A DNA stretch of 64,000 nt from JADJNY01 sp046349615 (GCA_046349615.1 JAXMBZ010000003.1:62001-126000); one strand, 5' to 3'; counted from the stretch's first letter, positions 24,776-33,666 are shown. Numbers and translations: made by a program. The notes: a model not told the origin generated them from the sequence alone.

Positions 24776-25471
24776 GTGCGCCTCTTCGTCTCCGCCCTCG
24801 TCCTCGCCGCCGTCGTGATCGCGACGTTCCTCGCGTTCGGCGGGAGCTTCGAGGCCGAACTCACCCCCGCCGGAGCCGCCGAACGTCTGCGCTCGGCGGG
24901 CCCCTGGGGCGGGGCGCTCGTCGTGCTGCTGCTCGTGTCGGATCTCGTGCTGCCGATCCCCGCGACGCCGCTGATGTCGGCCGCGGGGTTCGTGTACGGC
25001 CCGATCGAAGGCGGCGCGCTCGCGGCGCTCGGCTCCGTCGCGAGCGGGCTCCTCGCGTGGACGCTGTGCCGCCGCCTCGGGCCGCGCACGGCGGAGCGGC
25101 TGGTCGGCGCACGGGACCTCGATCGTTCGCGGCGCGCGTTCGAGCGCGCGGGACCGTGGCTCGTCGCGTGCTCACGCTGGGCTCCCGTGCTGCCCGAAGT
25201 CGTCGCGTGCCTCGCGGGGCTGACGAAGATGCCTCCGCGAGTGTTCGTGCCGGCGCTCCTCGCGGGCTCGGTGCCGATGGGCTTCGCGTACGCGGCGATC
25301 GGCGCCGCGGGACGAGACGATCCGACGCTCGCGATCCTGATCTCGATCGGGCTGCCCGCGGTCTTCCTCGTCGCGACGCGGAGCTACGAACGCCGCGCGG
25401 GCGCGAACGAGCGGTCCGGCGGCGTCGCGCGCGACGACGCGGGCTCCGCGCGCGGCCCGAACGACGCTTAA
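24776..25471 (+). CDS. TVP38/TMEM64 family (DedA-like) membrane protein
   Basis: A 231-residue protein with the VTT (SNARE-associated) domain. Hydrophobic helices include LFVSALVLAAVVIATFLAF, and the family motifs are AAGFVYGPIEGGALAALGSVASG and SRWAPVLPEVVACLAGLTKMPPRVF, followed by a Gly-rich re-entrant segment. Members act in membrane lipid or undecaprenyl-phosphate handling. The open frame runs far upstream through the MoxR gene in the opposite sense. The GTG at 24776 starts right at the first helix and leaves room for a promoter; a GTG at 24719 would start immediately beside the MoxR start. It is inverted within an otherwise minus-strand gene cluster, and its stop shares TTAA (25468-25471) with the DUF4350 stop. 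Confidence 0.82.
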   Translation: MRLFVSALVLAAVVIATFLAFGGSFEAELTPAGAAERLRSAGPWGGALVVLLLVSDLVLPIPATPLMSAAGFVYGPIEGGALAALGSVASGLLAWTLCRRLGPRTAERLVGARDLDRSRRAFERAGPWLVACSRWAPVLPEVVACLAGLTKMPPRVFVPALLAGSVPMGFAYAAIGAAGRDDPTLAILISIGLPAVFLVATRSYERRAGANERSGGVARDDAGSARGPNDA

Positions 25472-26751
25472 GCGCGCTTCGCGACGCGCGCGCCCGTTCG
25501 CGCGCGCTCGACCGCGGCGTCGAGGTCGGCGGCGAGCGTCTCGAGTTCGGCGTCGTCCGCGACGCGGCGCTCGAAGAAGAGCGCGCGCCAGGCGGGGAGC
25601 TCGGCCTCGCACAGCGTGCGCGCGGCCGCGAGTTCGAGCTCGCGCTCCGCCGCCTCGCGATTCCCCGGCTCGACGCCCCGCCGAGCGAGGCGCGCCGCGC
25701 GGGCGAGCCGCGCGAGGTTGCCTCGGCGCAAGATCTGCGCGGCGAGCCCCGCACGCTCCGCGCGCTCGAGCACGTTCGCCTGTGCGCGAGCGCGCGAGAG
25801 CGGCGAGAGCTGCTCGATCGGCTCGGGATCGCGCGCGAACGCACGCGCCCACGCCGCGGCCCAGACGAACAACGCGAGCAGCACGAGGAGATGGACGCTC
25901 GTCGGAGCGAGCGCCGACGAGAACGCGAGACCGAGCGCGGTCTCGGGCTCCCAGCGTCCGAGCGCGTACTCGTCGAAGAGCACGCGCCCGCCGCGCAGCC
26001 GGTCCTCGAGCAGGCGCACGAACGCTTCCGCGTTGCCCTCCTCGCCGAGGTTCGCGTTGTCGCCGAACGCGGGGTCCGCGAGGACGAGGATCGCGCCCGC
26101 GCCCACGCGCAACACGGCGGCGGCGGCATCCTCGCCTCCGTCCGAGCGCGGCATCGACCAGTACGGATCGAGGCCCGCGCCGAGGAGCTCGACCGGGAGC
26201 GCGAGCTCCTTCGGCCACGTCACGGTGACGAGCGTCCCGTCCGGCATCCGCGCGACGCGCGGCGCGCGCTCGGCGCCCGCGTCGGGGACGGGAAGGAGCT
26301 CGAACTCCTCGAACTCGAGCTCCTTCGCGAGGAAGTCGCGCAGACGCGACGTCCACGGCGCGACGAGCGTCCCGCCGGCCTCGACGAACGCGCGGTAGTT
26401 CTCGTTCGCCTGCAGGTCGAAGCGACCGCTCGGCCGAACGACGTCCGGGTCCCCGTTCTTCTTGCGCCGCGTCGTACGCGTGCGCTCGCTCTCGACGGGC
26501 GCGTCCACGAGGAAGAGCACGTGTCCGCCGCGCGGGAGCGCGCCCGGGCTCTTGCGCCATTCCTCCGGCGCGAAGCCGAGCCGCCCGAGCGTTTCGCGCA
26601 GCGCGCGACGGCCGTCGGGCTCGACCGAGCTCGCGCCGTGCGGCGCGGGCTTCTGCTCCGCGCCGGGCAGGAACATCTGCACGACGACGGCGAGCACGAT
26701 CAAGCCGAGGACGGCGATCGTCAAGCCGCGTTGGACCCGGTCGCCGCTCAC
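25468..26751 (-). CDS. DUF4350 membrane protein of the MoxR/DUF58 neighbourhood
   Basis: A 427-residue protein. There is one N-terminal transmembrane helix (RGLTIAVLGLIVLAVVVQMFL), then a DUF4350-type domain (about residues 50-270) with VEAGGTLVAPWTSRLRDFL and FDEYALGRW. A second helix follows (VHLLVLLALFVWAAAWARAF) and then a soluble helical tail. Its position just after a DUF4129 gene and near MoxR and DUF58 is the usual context for this family; biochemical function unknown. GTG start 26751 overlaps the DUF4129 stop as GTGA. The stop TAA overlaps the convergent TVP38 stop in a TTAA palindrome. Confidence 0.82.
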   Translation of the reverse strand: MSGDRVQRGLTIAVLGLIVLAVVVQMFLPGAEQKPAPHGASSVEPDGRRALRETLGRLGFAPEEWRKSPGALPRGGHVLFLVDAPVESERTRTTRRKKNGDPDVVRPSGRFDLQANENYRAFVEAGGTLVAPWTSRLRDFLAKELEFEEFELLPVPDAGAERAPRVARMPDGTLVTVTWPKELALPVELLGAGLDPYWSMPRSDGGEDAAAAVLRVGAGAILVLADPAFGDNANLGEEGNAEAFVRLLEDRLRGGRVLFDEYALGRWEPETALGLAFSSALAPTSVHLLVLLALFVWAAAWARAFARDPEPIEQLSPLSRARAQANVLERAERAGLAAQILRRGNLARLARAARLARRGVEPGNREAAERELELAAARTLCEAELPAWRALFFERRVADDAELETLAADLDAAVERARTGARVAKRA

Positions 26752-27371
26752 GTCGCGAGCCCTCCCAGGTGTTCGCGACAGAGGCGTTCGAGGCGCTCGA
26801 CGTCCGCCTCGAGCGCGGGCTCGTGGCCGAAGCTCTTCGCGTCGAGCTCGGGCACGAGCGGCGCGAGCACGCGCAAGGCCTCGGGCCGCGGACGGCCGCG
26901 CTCGACGAGCTCGCGGTTCGTCCACGCGTCGCGGTACTCGAGGTCGCCGCGCTCCGAGAGCCCGACGACGAGCGCCCACGCGTAGAAGCGCAGCGCGTCC
27001 GCGAACGTCCCCTTCGCGCGGGCCTCGCGCGCGCGAGCGAGGAGCTCCTGAACGCGCCGGGCGCGCGCGGCCGCGGGCGCTTCCTCCGCCGCGCCGCGAC
27101 GCAGCGCAGCACGACGGACGAACGTGAAGAGGAGCCACAGGAGCAGGAGCGCGATCAGCCCGTAGAGCACGTAGACGAGCACCTGTCCGCCGCCGCCGCC
27201 GAACTCGAAGCCGAAGTGGTCCGAGAACCACTCCGAGATGCGCTCCCAGAGCCGCTCGAGCCACGAGGGCTCGCGCGGACCGGCGCGGCGGTAGTCCTCC
27301 TGCGCGAGCACGTCCTCGACGACGCGGTGGATCGTCGCGGGGTCGCGCCCGCTCGCGGCCTGCGCGATCAC
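26748..27371 (-). CDS. DUF4129 domain protein
   Basis: A 207-residue protein with one central transmembrane helix (VLVYVLYGLIALLLLWLLFTFV). The DUF4129 domain is at the C-terminus: AREARAKGTFADALRFYAWALVVGL, then ..ERGDLEYRDAWTNRELV, where the conserved NRE appears. Such proteins are found in operons with MoxR, DUF58 and DUF4350 and are thought to be part of the same membrane complex. GTG start at 27371, overlapping the upstream stop as GTGA; stop overlapping the next start likewise. The long open frame upstream is a shadow of the neighbouring membrane-protein gene. Confidence 0.83.
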   Translation of the reverse strand: MIAQAASGRDPATIHRVVEDVLAQEDYRRAGPREPSWLERLWERISEWFSDHFGFEFGGGGGQVLVYVLYGLIALLLLWLLFTFVRRAALRRGAAEEAPAAARARRVQELLARAREARAKGTFADALRFYAWALVVGLSERGDLEYRDAWTNRELVERGRPRPEALRVLAPLVPELDAKSFGHEPALEADVERLERLCREHLGGLAT

Positions 27372-28330
27372 GCGGAGCGCTCCGGAGCCGCGCCTTCCGC
27401 GGACGCGGCCGGCCACGCCTCGCGCAGCGAACGCAGCGTGCGCGCGAGGTCGAGCCCGTCGCGCCGAACGCGGCAGTCGACGTAGTACGCGAGCGCGACG
27501 ACGGCGTAGCACGCCGTGCCGACGCCGTTGAAGAGCGACGAGAGCACGAGCACGACGCCGTCGTACGTCCACTCGCCCATCCCCGTGCGGTCGAGGACGT
27601 CGCGCCGGACTTGCGGGTAGTCCGCGGCGCCGCTGAGCGAGGCGAACAGGAGCTGGACGAGGTACGCGGTCCCCATCACGGCGAACCAGCGGAGGAACCC
27701 GAGGAACGCCTCCGTGTCGAAGCGGTCGCGACTCGTCAGCTGGAAGGAGCGCGTCACGCAGCCGACGAGCCCCGCGCGCTCCACGACGTAGCAGACCGGC
27801 ACGAGCGACGTCTTCCACGCGACGTAGAGGACGCCGACGCCGAGCGTGCAGCAGGTCGCCGCGAACGTGACCGAGCCGATGACCAGGTTCACGAGGAGGA
27901 GCGGGAACAGGGCGAGCAGCGCGCGACCGAGCGCCTCGCCGAAGGGGATCTTCTCCCCGGTCAGGCGCGGCCAGGCGAGCAGGGCGACGAGGACGAGCGC
28001 GAGCTGCTGGACGCACGACTGCACGAAGAGGTTGATCCCCATCGCCGCGAACGCGAGCCCGGCCTTGTCGCTCGCCATCCATTCCTCGGTGTGGTGCTGG
28101 CCGAGGAACGGCTGGAGCACGCGCGCGAAGACCCAGACCGCGCTCGACGCGAGCACGTAGAGCCCGAAGCGTCCGCGCGCGAGGTCGAGCGCGGCGTCGA
28201 GGATGCGCCCGCTCGAGCGCTCGACGAGCTCGACCGCCGCGAGGTCCGCGGCCGTCGCCGCGGCGTCCGCTCGGGGCGCGCGCTCCCCCGCCGGGCGCAG
28301 GTCCTGGAAGGTCCCGTTCTCCTCTCTCAC
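27368..28330 (-). CDS. Multi-pass membrane protein, first gene of the DUF4129/DUF4350 operon
   Basis: A 320-residue protein with about six hydrophobic segments (for example FGLYVLASSAVWVFARVL, CVQQLALVLVALLAW, LLALFPLLLVNLVIGSVTFA, VVLVLSSLFNGVGTACYAVV). It resembles the unnamed multi-pass proteins that precede DUF4129 genes elsewhere, but I recognise no named domain. GTG 28330 is chosen because the preceding sequence lacks protein character and TACCCT ends 7 nt upstream, as for a leaderless mRNA. Its stop overlaps the DUF4129 start as GTGA, so it leads a three-gene coupled operon. Divergent from the sigma-factor gene. Confidence 0.75.
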   Translation of the reverse strand: MREENGTFQDLRPAGERAPRADAAATAADLAAVELVERSSGRILDAALDLARGRFGLYVLASSAVWVFARVLQPFLGQHHTEEWMASDKAGLAFAAMGINLFVQSCVQQLALVLVALLAWPRLTGEKIPFGEALGRALLALFPLLLVNLVIGSVTFAATCCTLGVGVLYVAWKTSLVPVCYVVERAGLVGCVTRSFQLTSRDRFDTEAFLGFLRWFAVMGTAYLVQLLFASLSGAADYPQVRRDVLDRTGMGEWTYDGVVLVLSSLFNGVGTACYAVVALAYYVDCRVRRDGLDLARTLRSLREAWPAASAEGAAPERSA

Positions 28331-28337
28331 CGCGGGA

Positions 28338-28343
28338 AGGGTA
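28338..28343 (-). promoter_or_regulatory. Possible -10 element for a leaderless operon start
   Basis: Minus-strand TACCCT ends 7 nt before the GTG at 28330. The spacing matches that seen before the RDD and PIG-L genes, and there is no ribosome binding site. Confidence 0.4.
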
Positions 28344-28436
28344 TCGGGAGCGGTGCGCGCGCGCACGCCCTTCGCGGCGGCGAAGGAAGTTCGGAGAATC
28401 CGGCGACGTTCGACGCGCTCGCGCGTCCCGTCCCCC

Positions 28437-30413
28437 ATGCCGCCCCCGCCGCGCTCCGGTTCGCTCGACCTGCTCCTCGCGGAGGCGCGGTGGCTCGAGG
28501 GCCTCGCGCGCGCCCTCGTCCGCGACCGCGAGGAGGCGCGCGACCTCGTGCAGGACGTCTGGACCGCGGCCGCGGAGGGCGCACCCGAGCGCGTCGACGC
28601 TCCGCGCGCGTGGCTCGCGGCCGTGCTGCGGAACGCGCTCGGTTCACGGCGGCGGAGAGCCGGCGTGCGGCGCGTGGAAGCGCGACTCGACTCGGCTTCG
28701 GACACGCGCGCTGCCGCGGCGAGTTCGGCCGGGGACGTCGTCGAGCGCGCGGAAGCGCAGCGCCTCCTCGTCGAGAGCGTGCTCGCGCTCGACGAGCCGT
28801 GGCGCTCGACGCTCCTCCAGCACCACTTCGACGGCGAGTCGTGCGAAGCGATCGCGCGGCGCACGGGCGTCCCCGCGTCGACCGTGCGCAACCGCCTCGT
28901 CGAAGCGCGCGCGCGGTTGCGCGAACGGCTCGCGCGCGGCCGCGACGACTGGATGTCCGCCCTGCTCCCGCTCACGCTGCCTCCGGGCGCAGCGAGCGCG
29001 GCGTCCACCGCCGGCCCGATCGGAGTGCTCCTCGCCGTGAACACGCTCACGAAGCTCGGTGTCGCCGCCGCGACCGTCCTCCTCGCTACCGGCGCCTGGT
29101 GGACGTGGAAGGAGCTCGCCGTCGCGGAGCCCGAGGCGCCGTCGAGCACGGCGTTCGCGCGCGGCTCGACGTCGACGGCGCCCGAGGAGCCCGCGGTCGC
29201 GGCGCGACAGGCTCCGTCCGCGCGCGCACCGATCACCGAGAGCACGCGCACGTCGCCCGCCACCGCGCCGACTCCGCGGACGACCGAGCCGTTGCCGCCG
29301 GGATCGCTCCTCGTGCGCGTGCTCGAGGACGATGCGCCCTACACGCGCGGAGGAACGGTGCGCGTCGGCCAAGGTCGAGGCGAGGACCTCGTCGCGCTGC
29401 GCGAGCTCGCGCTCGCGCCCGATGGGACCGCGCGGTTCGACGCGCTCGAGCACCCCCCCGGCGCGAGACTCCGGAGCTGCACGATCCGAGCGGAGTTCGA
29501 GAACGGCGCTGCGGTGGAATCCGCCGACGTCGTGCTGCCCGCGGAAGCGGGGCGCGAGGTCGTGCTCCACGTCGGGAGCGCGCGCGTCGTCGGGACGGTC
29601 TGGGACGAGCACGGGAACCCGGTCGAGGGCGCGCGAATCCTGCTCCTCCGCTCCGCGGCCGACGGACGCGGAGTGGACGAGCTCCGCGCCGCGCGCACCG
29701 ACGGACGCGGCGCGTATCGCATCGAGCGCCTCCCGGCGGGGAAGACGCACGTGCAGCTCCACGTCGACGATCCCGAGAGCGTGGGTCGGATCGCGCGCGA
29801 CGAGGTCGCCGAGACCGAACTCGCCGTCGGCGAGGAACGGCGCGTCGACTTCGGCCGGCCGAGCGCGTCGCCGGCGTGGACGGGCCGCGTGCTCACGCGG
29901 GCCGGTCCCGCGCCGGTCGAGCGCGTGTGGGTGCGGCTCCTGCGCGCGAAACCGTACGGGAGCTTCGGGCACCGCCGTGCCGGCCCCGACGGCGAGTTCG
30001 AGCTGCACGCGCCGCCCGGCACCTACCGCGCGGAGGTGCGCTTCGAGCGCGACTGGGAACGCGTCACGGCGTTCGACGACGTCGTGATCGGCGAGCCGGG
30101 GCTCGTGCGCGACCTCGTGCTGCCCGGCGTGCGGCTCCACGGCCGGATCGCCACCGTTTCCGGAGCCGCGCTCCCGAACGAGTTCGCGGAGCTCCAGGTC
30201 AGCGTCCGCCTCGAAGGGCACGACTACCCGGCCGCGTTCCTCAGCGCGGGCGTCGCGCGCACGGGCGAGTTCACGCTCGACGGCCTCCCGCCGGGGACGT
30301 ACCGGTTCTCGACGCACCCCATCGAGCTCACGCCGGAGTCGGACGCGTTGCGCGTCGTGCTCACGGAGAGCGACGTCTTCGCCGAGTCGAACCTGCGCGT
30401 GCAGGCCCCCTGA
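28437..30413 (+). CDS. ECF sigma factor fused to a transmembrane helix and carboxypeptidase-regulatory-like domains
   Basis: A 658-residue fusion. Residues 10-80 are sigma region 2 (LVRDREEARDLVQDVWTAA), and 105-168 are region 4 with a helix-turn-helix (CEAIARRTGVPASTVRNRLVEARARL). A hydrophobic segment at about 205-223 (LGVAAATVLLATGAWWTW) could span the membrane. A Pro/Thr/Ala linker follows, then several carboxypeptidase-regulatory-like beta repeats with motifs such as GTVWDEHGNPVEGARI and TDGRGAYRIERLPAGKT. This would place the sigma domains in the cytoplasm and the beta repeats outside, so the protein may sense and signal in one chain. No anti-sigma gene is adjacent. ATG 28437 precedes a typical sigma N-terminus; no clear Shine-Dalgarno sequence. 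Confidence 0.85.
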   Translation: MPPPPRSGSLDLLLAEARWLEGLARALVRDREEARDLVQDVWTAAAEGAPERVDAPRAWLAAVLRNALGSRRRRAGVRRVEARLDSASDTRAAAASSAGDVVERAEAQRLLVESVLALDEPWRSTLLQHHFDGESCEAIARRTGVPASTVRNRLVEARARLRERLARGRDDWMSALLPLTLPPGAASAASTAGPIGVLLAVNTLTKLGVAAATVLLATGAWWTWKELAVAEPEAPSSTAFARGSTSTAPEEPAVAARQAPSARAPITESTRTSPATAPTPRTTEPLPPGSLLVRVLEDDAPYTRGGTVRVGQGRGEDLVALRELALAPDGTARFDALEHPPGARLRSCTIRAEFENGAAVESADVVLPAEAGREVVLHVGSARVVGTVWDEHGNPVEGARILLLRSAADGRGVDELRAARTDGRGAYRIERLPAGKTHVQLHVDDPESVGRIARDEVAETELAVGEERRVDFGRPSASPAWTGRVLTRAGPAPVERVWVRLLRAKPYGSFGHRRAGPDGEFELHAPPGTYRAEVRFERDWERVTAFDDVVIGEPGLVRDLVLPGVRLHGRIATVSGAALPNEFAELQVSVRLEGHDYPAAFLSAGVARTGEFTLDGLPPGTYRFSTHPIELTPESDALRVVLTESDVFAESNLRVQAP

Positions 30414-30419
30414 CCCGCG

Positions 30420-31556
30420 TCACAGGTTCCCGAGCGAGATCGCGTCCGTCGGACAGTTGCGCGCGCACGCGTGGTCGCGCGTGCACTCGTAGTTCGAGAG
30501 CTTGCGCACCGTCGCGCGCTCGCCGTGCGCCCAGAACGCGTCGGTCTCGCACACGACCTCGCACATGCCGCAGCCGATGCAGCGCGTCGGGTCGATGCGC
30601 ACGCTGACGAAGTCGCGCGGCGTCACGGGACACGCGAGGCCTTCCACGATCACCGGCTGGACGAGGTCGCGCGTCGCGGAGTGGCTCGTCAGCACCTTGA
30701 TCGCCTCTTCCTCGCCCGCCTGCACGACCTCGTTCACCTTGTCGAAGTCGAAGCGGCTCGTGTGCGACACCTTCGGCTGGATCAGCGCGACGCGGTAGTC
30801 GACGTGCATGTGGAGGGTCTGCTCGACGAGCACCTCCTCGACGATCTCGAACGTGCGGTAGAGCGTCGAGAGCATCTTGTTCTTGTAGTCGGGCGCCTTG
30901 AACGTGCCCTTCAAGGACAGGTCGACCGCGATGATCAGGTCGGGGTTCAGCGTCTTCGCGAAGCGGATCGGCACGGAATCGACCATGCCGCCGTCCATGT
31001 AGCTGAACCCGTCCTTCTCGAACGGCTCGAAGATGCCGGGCAGCGCGCACGAGCTGTACACCGCGTCGAGGATCGAGATGTCGTCGAGCCCCGGCGTGCC
31101 CCAGAACACCGTGCCGCCGGTCTCGAGCCGCACCGCGTTGCAGTAGAAGGGCACCTTCATCTCCGCGAAGGTCGTGTCGGGGAGCACGCGCTTCAGCGAC
31201 TCGCGGAACGTGTCGCCGCGGTACATGCTCCGCGCGCGCGTGCCCTTGAGCAGGAACTTGACGAAGTTCAGGCGGAAGTAGTCGCCCTTCTGCACCGAGC
31301 CGACGAGCTGCTCGATCTTCTCGATGGAGTAGCCGCCCGCCGCCATCGCACCGACGAGCGAGCCGATCGACGTGCCGACGATCGCGTCGTACTCGATGCC
31401 GAGCGTGCGCATCGCGCGCAGGATCCCGACGTGCGCCATGCCGCGCATGCCGCCGCCGCCGAGCACGAGCACCGTGCGCGGACGGTGCTTCGAGTGCTGG
31501 CCGGGGTGCCGGAGCGAATACGACGTCTGGAAGAGCTCGCGCGGGGGAGAGGACAT
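30420..31556 (-). CDS. Patatin-like phospholipase with C-terminal ferredoxin domain
   Basis: A 378-residue protein. The patatin core shows the oxyanion loop GGGGMRGMAHVG (residues 33-44), the nucleophile S63 in GTSIG and the catalytic D188 in DGG, so acyl hydrolase activity is expected on membrane lipids. From about residue 320 an iron-sulfur motif follows: C326-x2-C329-x2-C332-x3-C336, then C358, C364 and C368-Pro. The first motif is a normal [4Fe-4S] pattern; the second is irregular (C-x5-C-x3-CP), so one or two clusters are possible. The open frame is longer, but ATG 31556 is the first start before the patatin fold. Convergent with the sigma gene. Confidence 0.87.
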   Translation of the reverse strand: MSSPPRELFQTSYSLRHPGQHSKHRPRTVLVLGGGGMRGMAHVGILRAMRTLGIEYDAIVGTSIGSLVGAMAAGGYSIEKIEQLVGSVQKGDYFRLNFVKFLLKGTRARSMYRGDTFRESLKRVLPDTTFAEMKVPFYCNAVRLETGGTVFWGTPGLDDISILDAVYSSCALPGIFEPFEKDGFSYMDGGMVDSVPIRFAKTLNPDLIIAVDLSLKGTFKAPDYKNKMLSTLYRTFEIVEEVLVEQTLHMHVDYRVALIQPKVSHTSRFDFDKVNEVVQAGEEEAIKVLTSHSATRDLVQPVIVEGLACPVTPRDFVSVRIDPTRCIGCGMCEVVCETDAFWAHGERATVRKLSNYECTRDHACARNCPTDAISLGNL

Positions 31557-31797
31557 CGGGATCGGGAGGACGAGGGGATTTCGACCGCTCTCGCCGGGAT
31601 CCTGACGGCGCGCGGCGGCGGAAGAAAGCTCCGTCCCGCGAACGGGAGCACGCGAGGGCCCGTGCCCGGGAAGCTCCGCGCGCCCAGCGGCGGGGAGAGC
31701 TGAGTCTTCCGGGAGAGTACGTCGAGCATCCCATTCAGTCGTACGGTTCGAATCGTCGAATCCGAACACGCACAGTCGCGCCCCCCCACGAGGTTCC

Positions 31798-32316
31798 ATG
31801 GAACGAGTCGCCCCCACCGGCGTCGAGCGCACGTTCGGCGAAGAAGAGATCATCGTCAGCAAGACCGACCCGAAGGGCCGGATCACGTACGCGAACGACG
31901 TGTTCCTGCGCGTCGCCGGCTATCGCGCGGGCGAGGTCCTCGGGCAGCCGCACAGCATGATCCGGCACCCGGACATGCCGCGCTGCGTCTTCCAGCTGCT
32001 CTGGGACACGATCCAGCGCGGCGACGAGATCTTCGCGTACGTCGTCAACCTCGCGAAGAACGGCGACCACTACTGGGTGTTCGCCCACGTCACTCCGACG
32101 TTCGACATGAACGGGAGCATCCTCGGCTACCACTCGAACCGGCGCTCCCCCGATCGCGCCGCGGTCAAGCGCGTCGAGGCGCTCTACGGGAAGCTGCTGG
32201 CGGAGGAGCGGCGCCACACCGACCGCAAGGCGGGGATCCAGGCCGCGACGCGGCTGCTCGAGGCCGAGCTCGAGAAGAGCGGCATGTCGTACGGCGAGTT
32301 CGCGTTCCGCGTCTGA
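31798..32316 (+). CDS. PAS domain protein (aerotaxis-sensor type)
   Basis: A 172-residue soluble protein made of one PAS domain: IIVSKTDPKGRITYANDVFLRVAGY, the Aer-like EVLGQPHSMIRHPDMPRCVF, then KNGDHYWVFAHVTPTFD. PAS domains of this subtype usually hold FAD or heme and sense oxygen or redox state. A short helical tail (residues 120-165) could contact a partner. The next gene, 14 bp downstream, is a soluble chemotaxis receptor, so the two may form a split energy-taxis sensor. GAGG lies 6 nt before the ATG. No chemotaxis kinase gene is nearby. Confidence 0.85.
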   Translation: MERVAPTGVERTFGEEEIIVSKTDPKGRITYANDVFLRVAGYRAGEVLGQPHSMIRHPDMPRCVFQLLWDTIQRGDEIFAYVVNLAKNGDHYWVFAHVTPTFDMNGSILGYHSNRRSPDRAAVKRVEALYGKLLAEERRHTDRKAGIQAATRLLEAELEKSGMSYGEFAFRV

Positions 32317-32330
32317 TCCGGAGACCCACC

Positions 32331-33554
32331 ATGTCCACGCTCCTCACCACGACTTCGGTCGAGACCGACACGAATGCCGCGGCCGAGCTCGCGCGCTACC
32401 GCGAGTGCATGCGCCGCGCGGTCGCCGCCGCGCGCTCCGCCGCGGAGGGCGACCTCGAGGGCCGCATCGCCTTCGACGACCTCGACGGCGAGTGCCTCGA
32501 GCTCGCGATCGCGATCAACCGGATGCTCGACGTCACGGACGCGTTCGTGCGCGAGTCGCGCGCGTCCCTCCGGCACGCGAGCCGCAAGAAGTACTGGCGG
32601 CGCGTGATCGAGCGCGGCCTCCCCGGCACGTTCCGGAACGCCGCCAAGGGCATCAACGTCGCGACGGCGGAGATGGAAGCCGCGTCCAAGCAGCTCGCGG
32701 ACGCGGACAGCCACCGGCTCCAGCTCGCCGACGACTTCGAGCGTCAGATCCAGGGCGTCGTGGCGACCGTCGCGAGCTCCGCGACCGAGATGCAGGCGAC
32801 GGCGACCACGCTCGCGACCACGGCGGAGGCCACGACGCAGCGCTCGACCGCGGTCGCCGCGGCGTCGGAGGAGACCTCCGCGAACGTCCAGACCGTCGCG
32901 TCCGCGACCGAGGAGCTCACCGCGAGCGCCGGCGAGATCGGGCGCGACGCGCGGAACTCGGCCCAGATCGCCGAGTCGGCCGTGCGCGAAGCCGCGAAGG
33001 CGGACGAGAGCGTGCGCGGCCTGCTCGACGCGTCGCAGAAGATCGGCCGCGTGCTCAAGCTCATCTCGCAGGTCGCCTCGCAGACGAAGCTCCTCGCGCT
33101 GAACGCGAACATCGAGGCCGCGCGCGCCGGAGAAGCCGGCAAGGGCTTCGCGGTGGTCGCGTCCGAGGTGAAGTCGCTCGCTCAGGAGACGAGCAAGGCG
33201 ACCGAGGACATCGGCGAGCAGATCGCGTCGATGCAGGAAGCCTCCCAGAACGCGGCGAAGGTGATCCAGTCGGTCAGCGCCACGATCGGCAAGATGAACG
33301 GGATCGCCACGTCGATCGCCCAAGCGGTGGAGCAGCAGCAGCTCGCGACCGGCGAGATCAGCAAGAACGTCCAGCAGGCGGCGCTCGGCACGCAGGACGT
33401 CGCCCGCAACATCACGGACGTCACGCATGCGGCCCTGGAGACGAGCACGGCGACCGGGCAGATGCTCGAGGCGTCGAGCGCGCTCTCCGTGCAGGCCGAG
33501 CACCTGCAGCGCGCCGTGAAGGACTTCCTCGTCGAGGTGCGCGCCAAGCGGTGA
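32331..33554 (+). CDS. Soluble methyl-accepting chemotaxis protein
   Basis: A 407-residue receptor with no membrane helix. The first 130 residues are helical, including a short HAMP-like stretch (AAAEGDLEGRIAFDDLDGE). The rest is a long coiled coil with the signalling tip: LISQVASQTKLLALNANIEAARAGEAGKGFAVVASEVKSLAQ. This segment contacts CheA and CheW. The receptor lacks a sensor of its own, which fits partnership with the PAS protein encoded just upstream. GGAG lies 9 nt before the ATG. Confidence 0.9.
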   Translation: MSTLLTTTSVETDTNAAAELARYRECMRRAVAAARSAAEGDLEGRIAFDDLDGECLELAIAINRMLDVTDAFVRESRASLRHASRKKYWRRVIERGLPGTFRNAAKGINVATAEMEAASKQLADADSHRLQLADDFERQIQGVVATVASSATEMQATATTLATTAEATTQRSTAVAAASEETSANVQTVASATEELTASAGEIGRDARNSAQIAESAVREAAKADESVRGLLDASQKIGRVLKLISQVASQTKLLALNANIEAARAGEAGKGFAVVASEVKSLAQETSKATEDIGEQIASMQEASQNAAKVIQSVSATIGKMNGIATSIAQAVEQQQLATGEISKNVQQAALGTQDVARNITDVTHAALETSTATGQMLEASSALSVQAEHLQRAVKDFLVEVRAKR

Positions 33555-33666
33555 GCGCTTCCCGGCTCGTTCGGGACCATCGCGCTTGAGTACGGGCCCT
33601 CCGGGCGGCAGCCTCTGCGTCCGCCGCCACGGCGAGCGGCGAACCCGAACCCCCGCGAGGCCTCGC

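Noticed and set aside
31742..31760. GGTTCGAATC resembling a tRNA T-loop
   Set aside because: The flanking bases do not form a T stem, and there is no acceptor, D or anticodon arm upstream.
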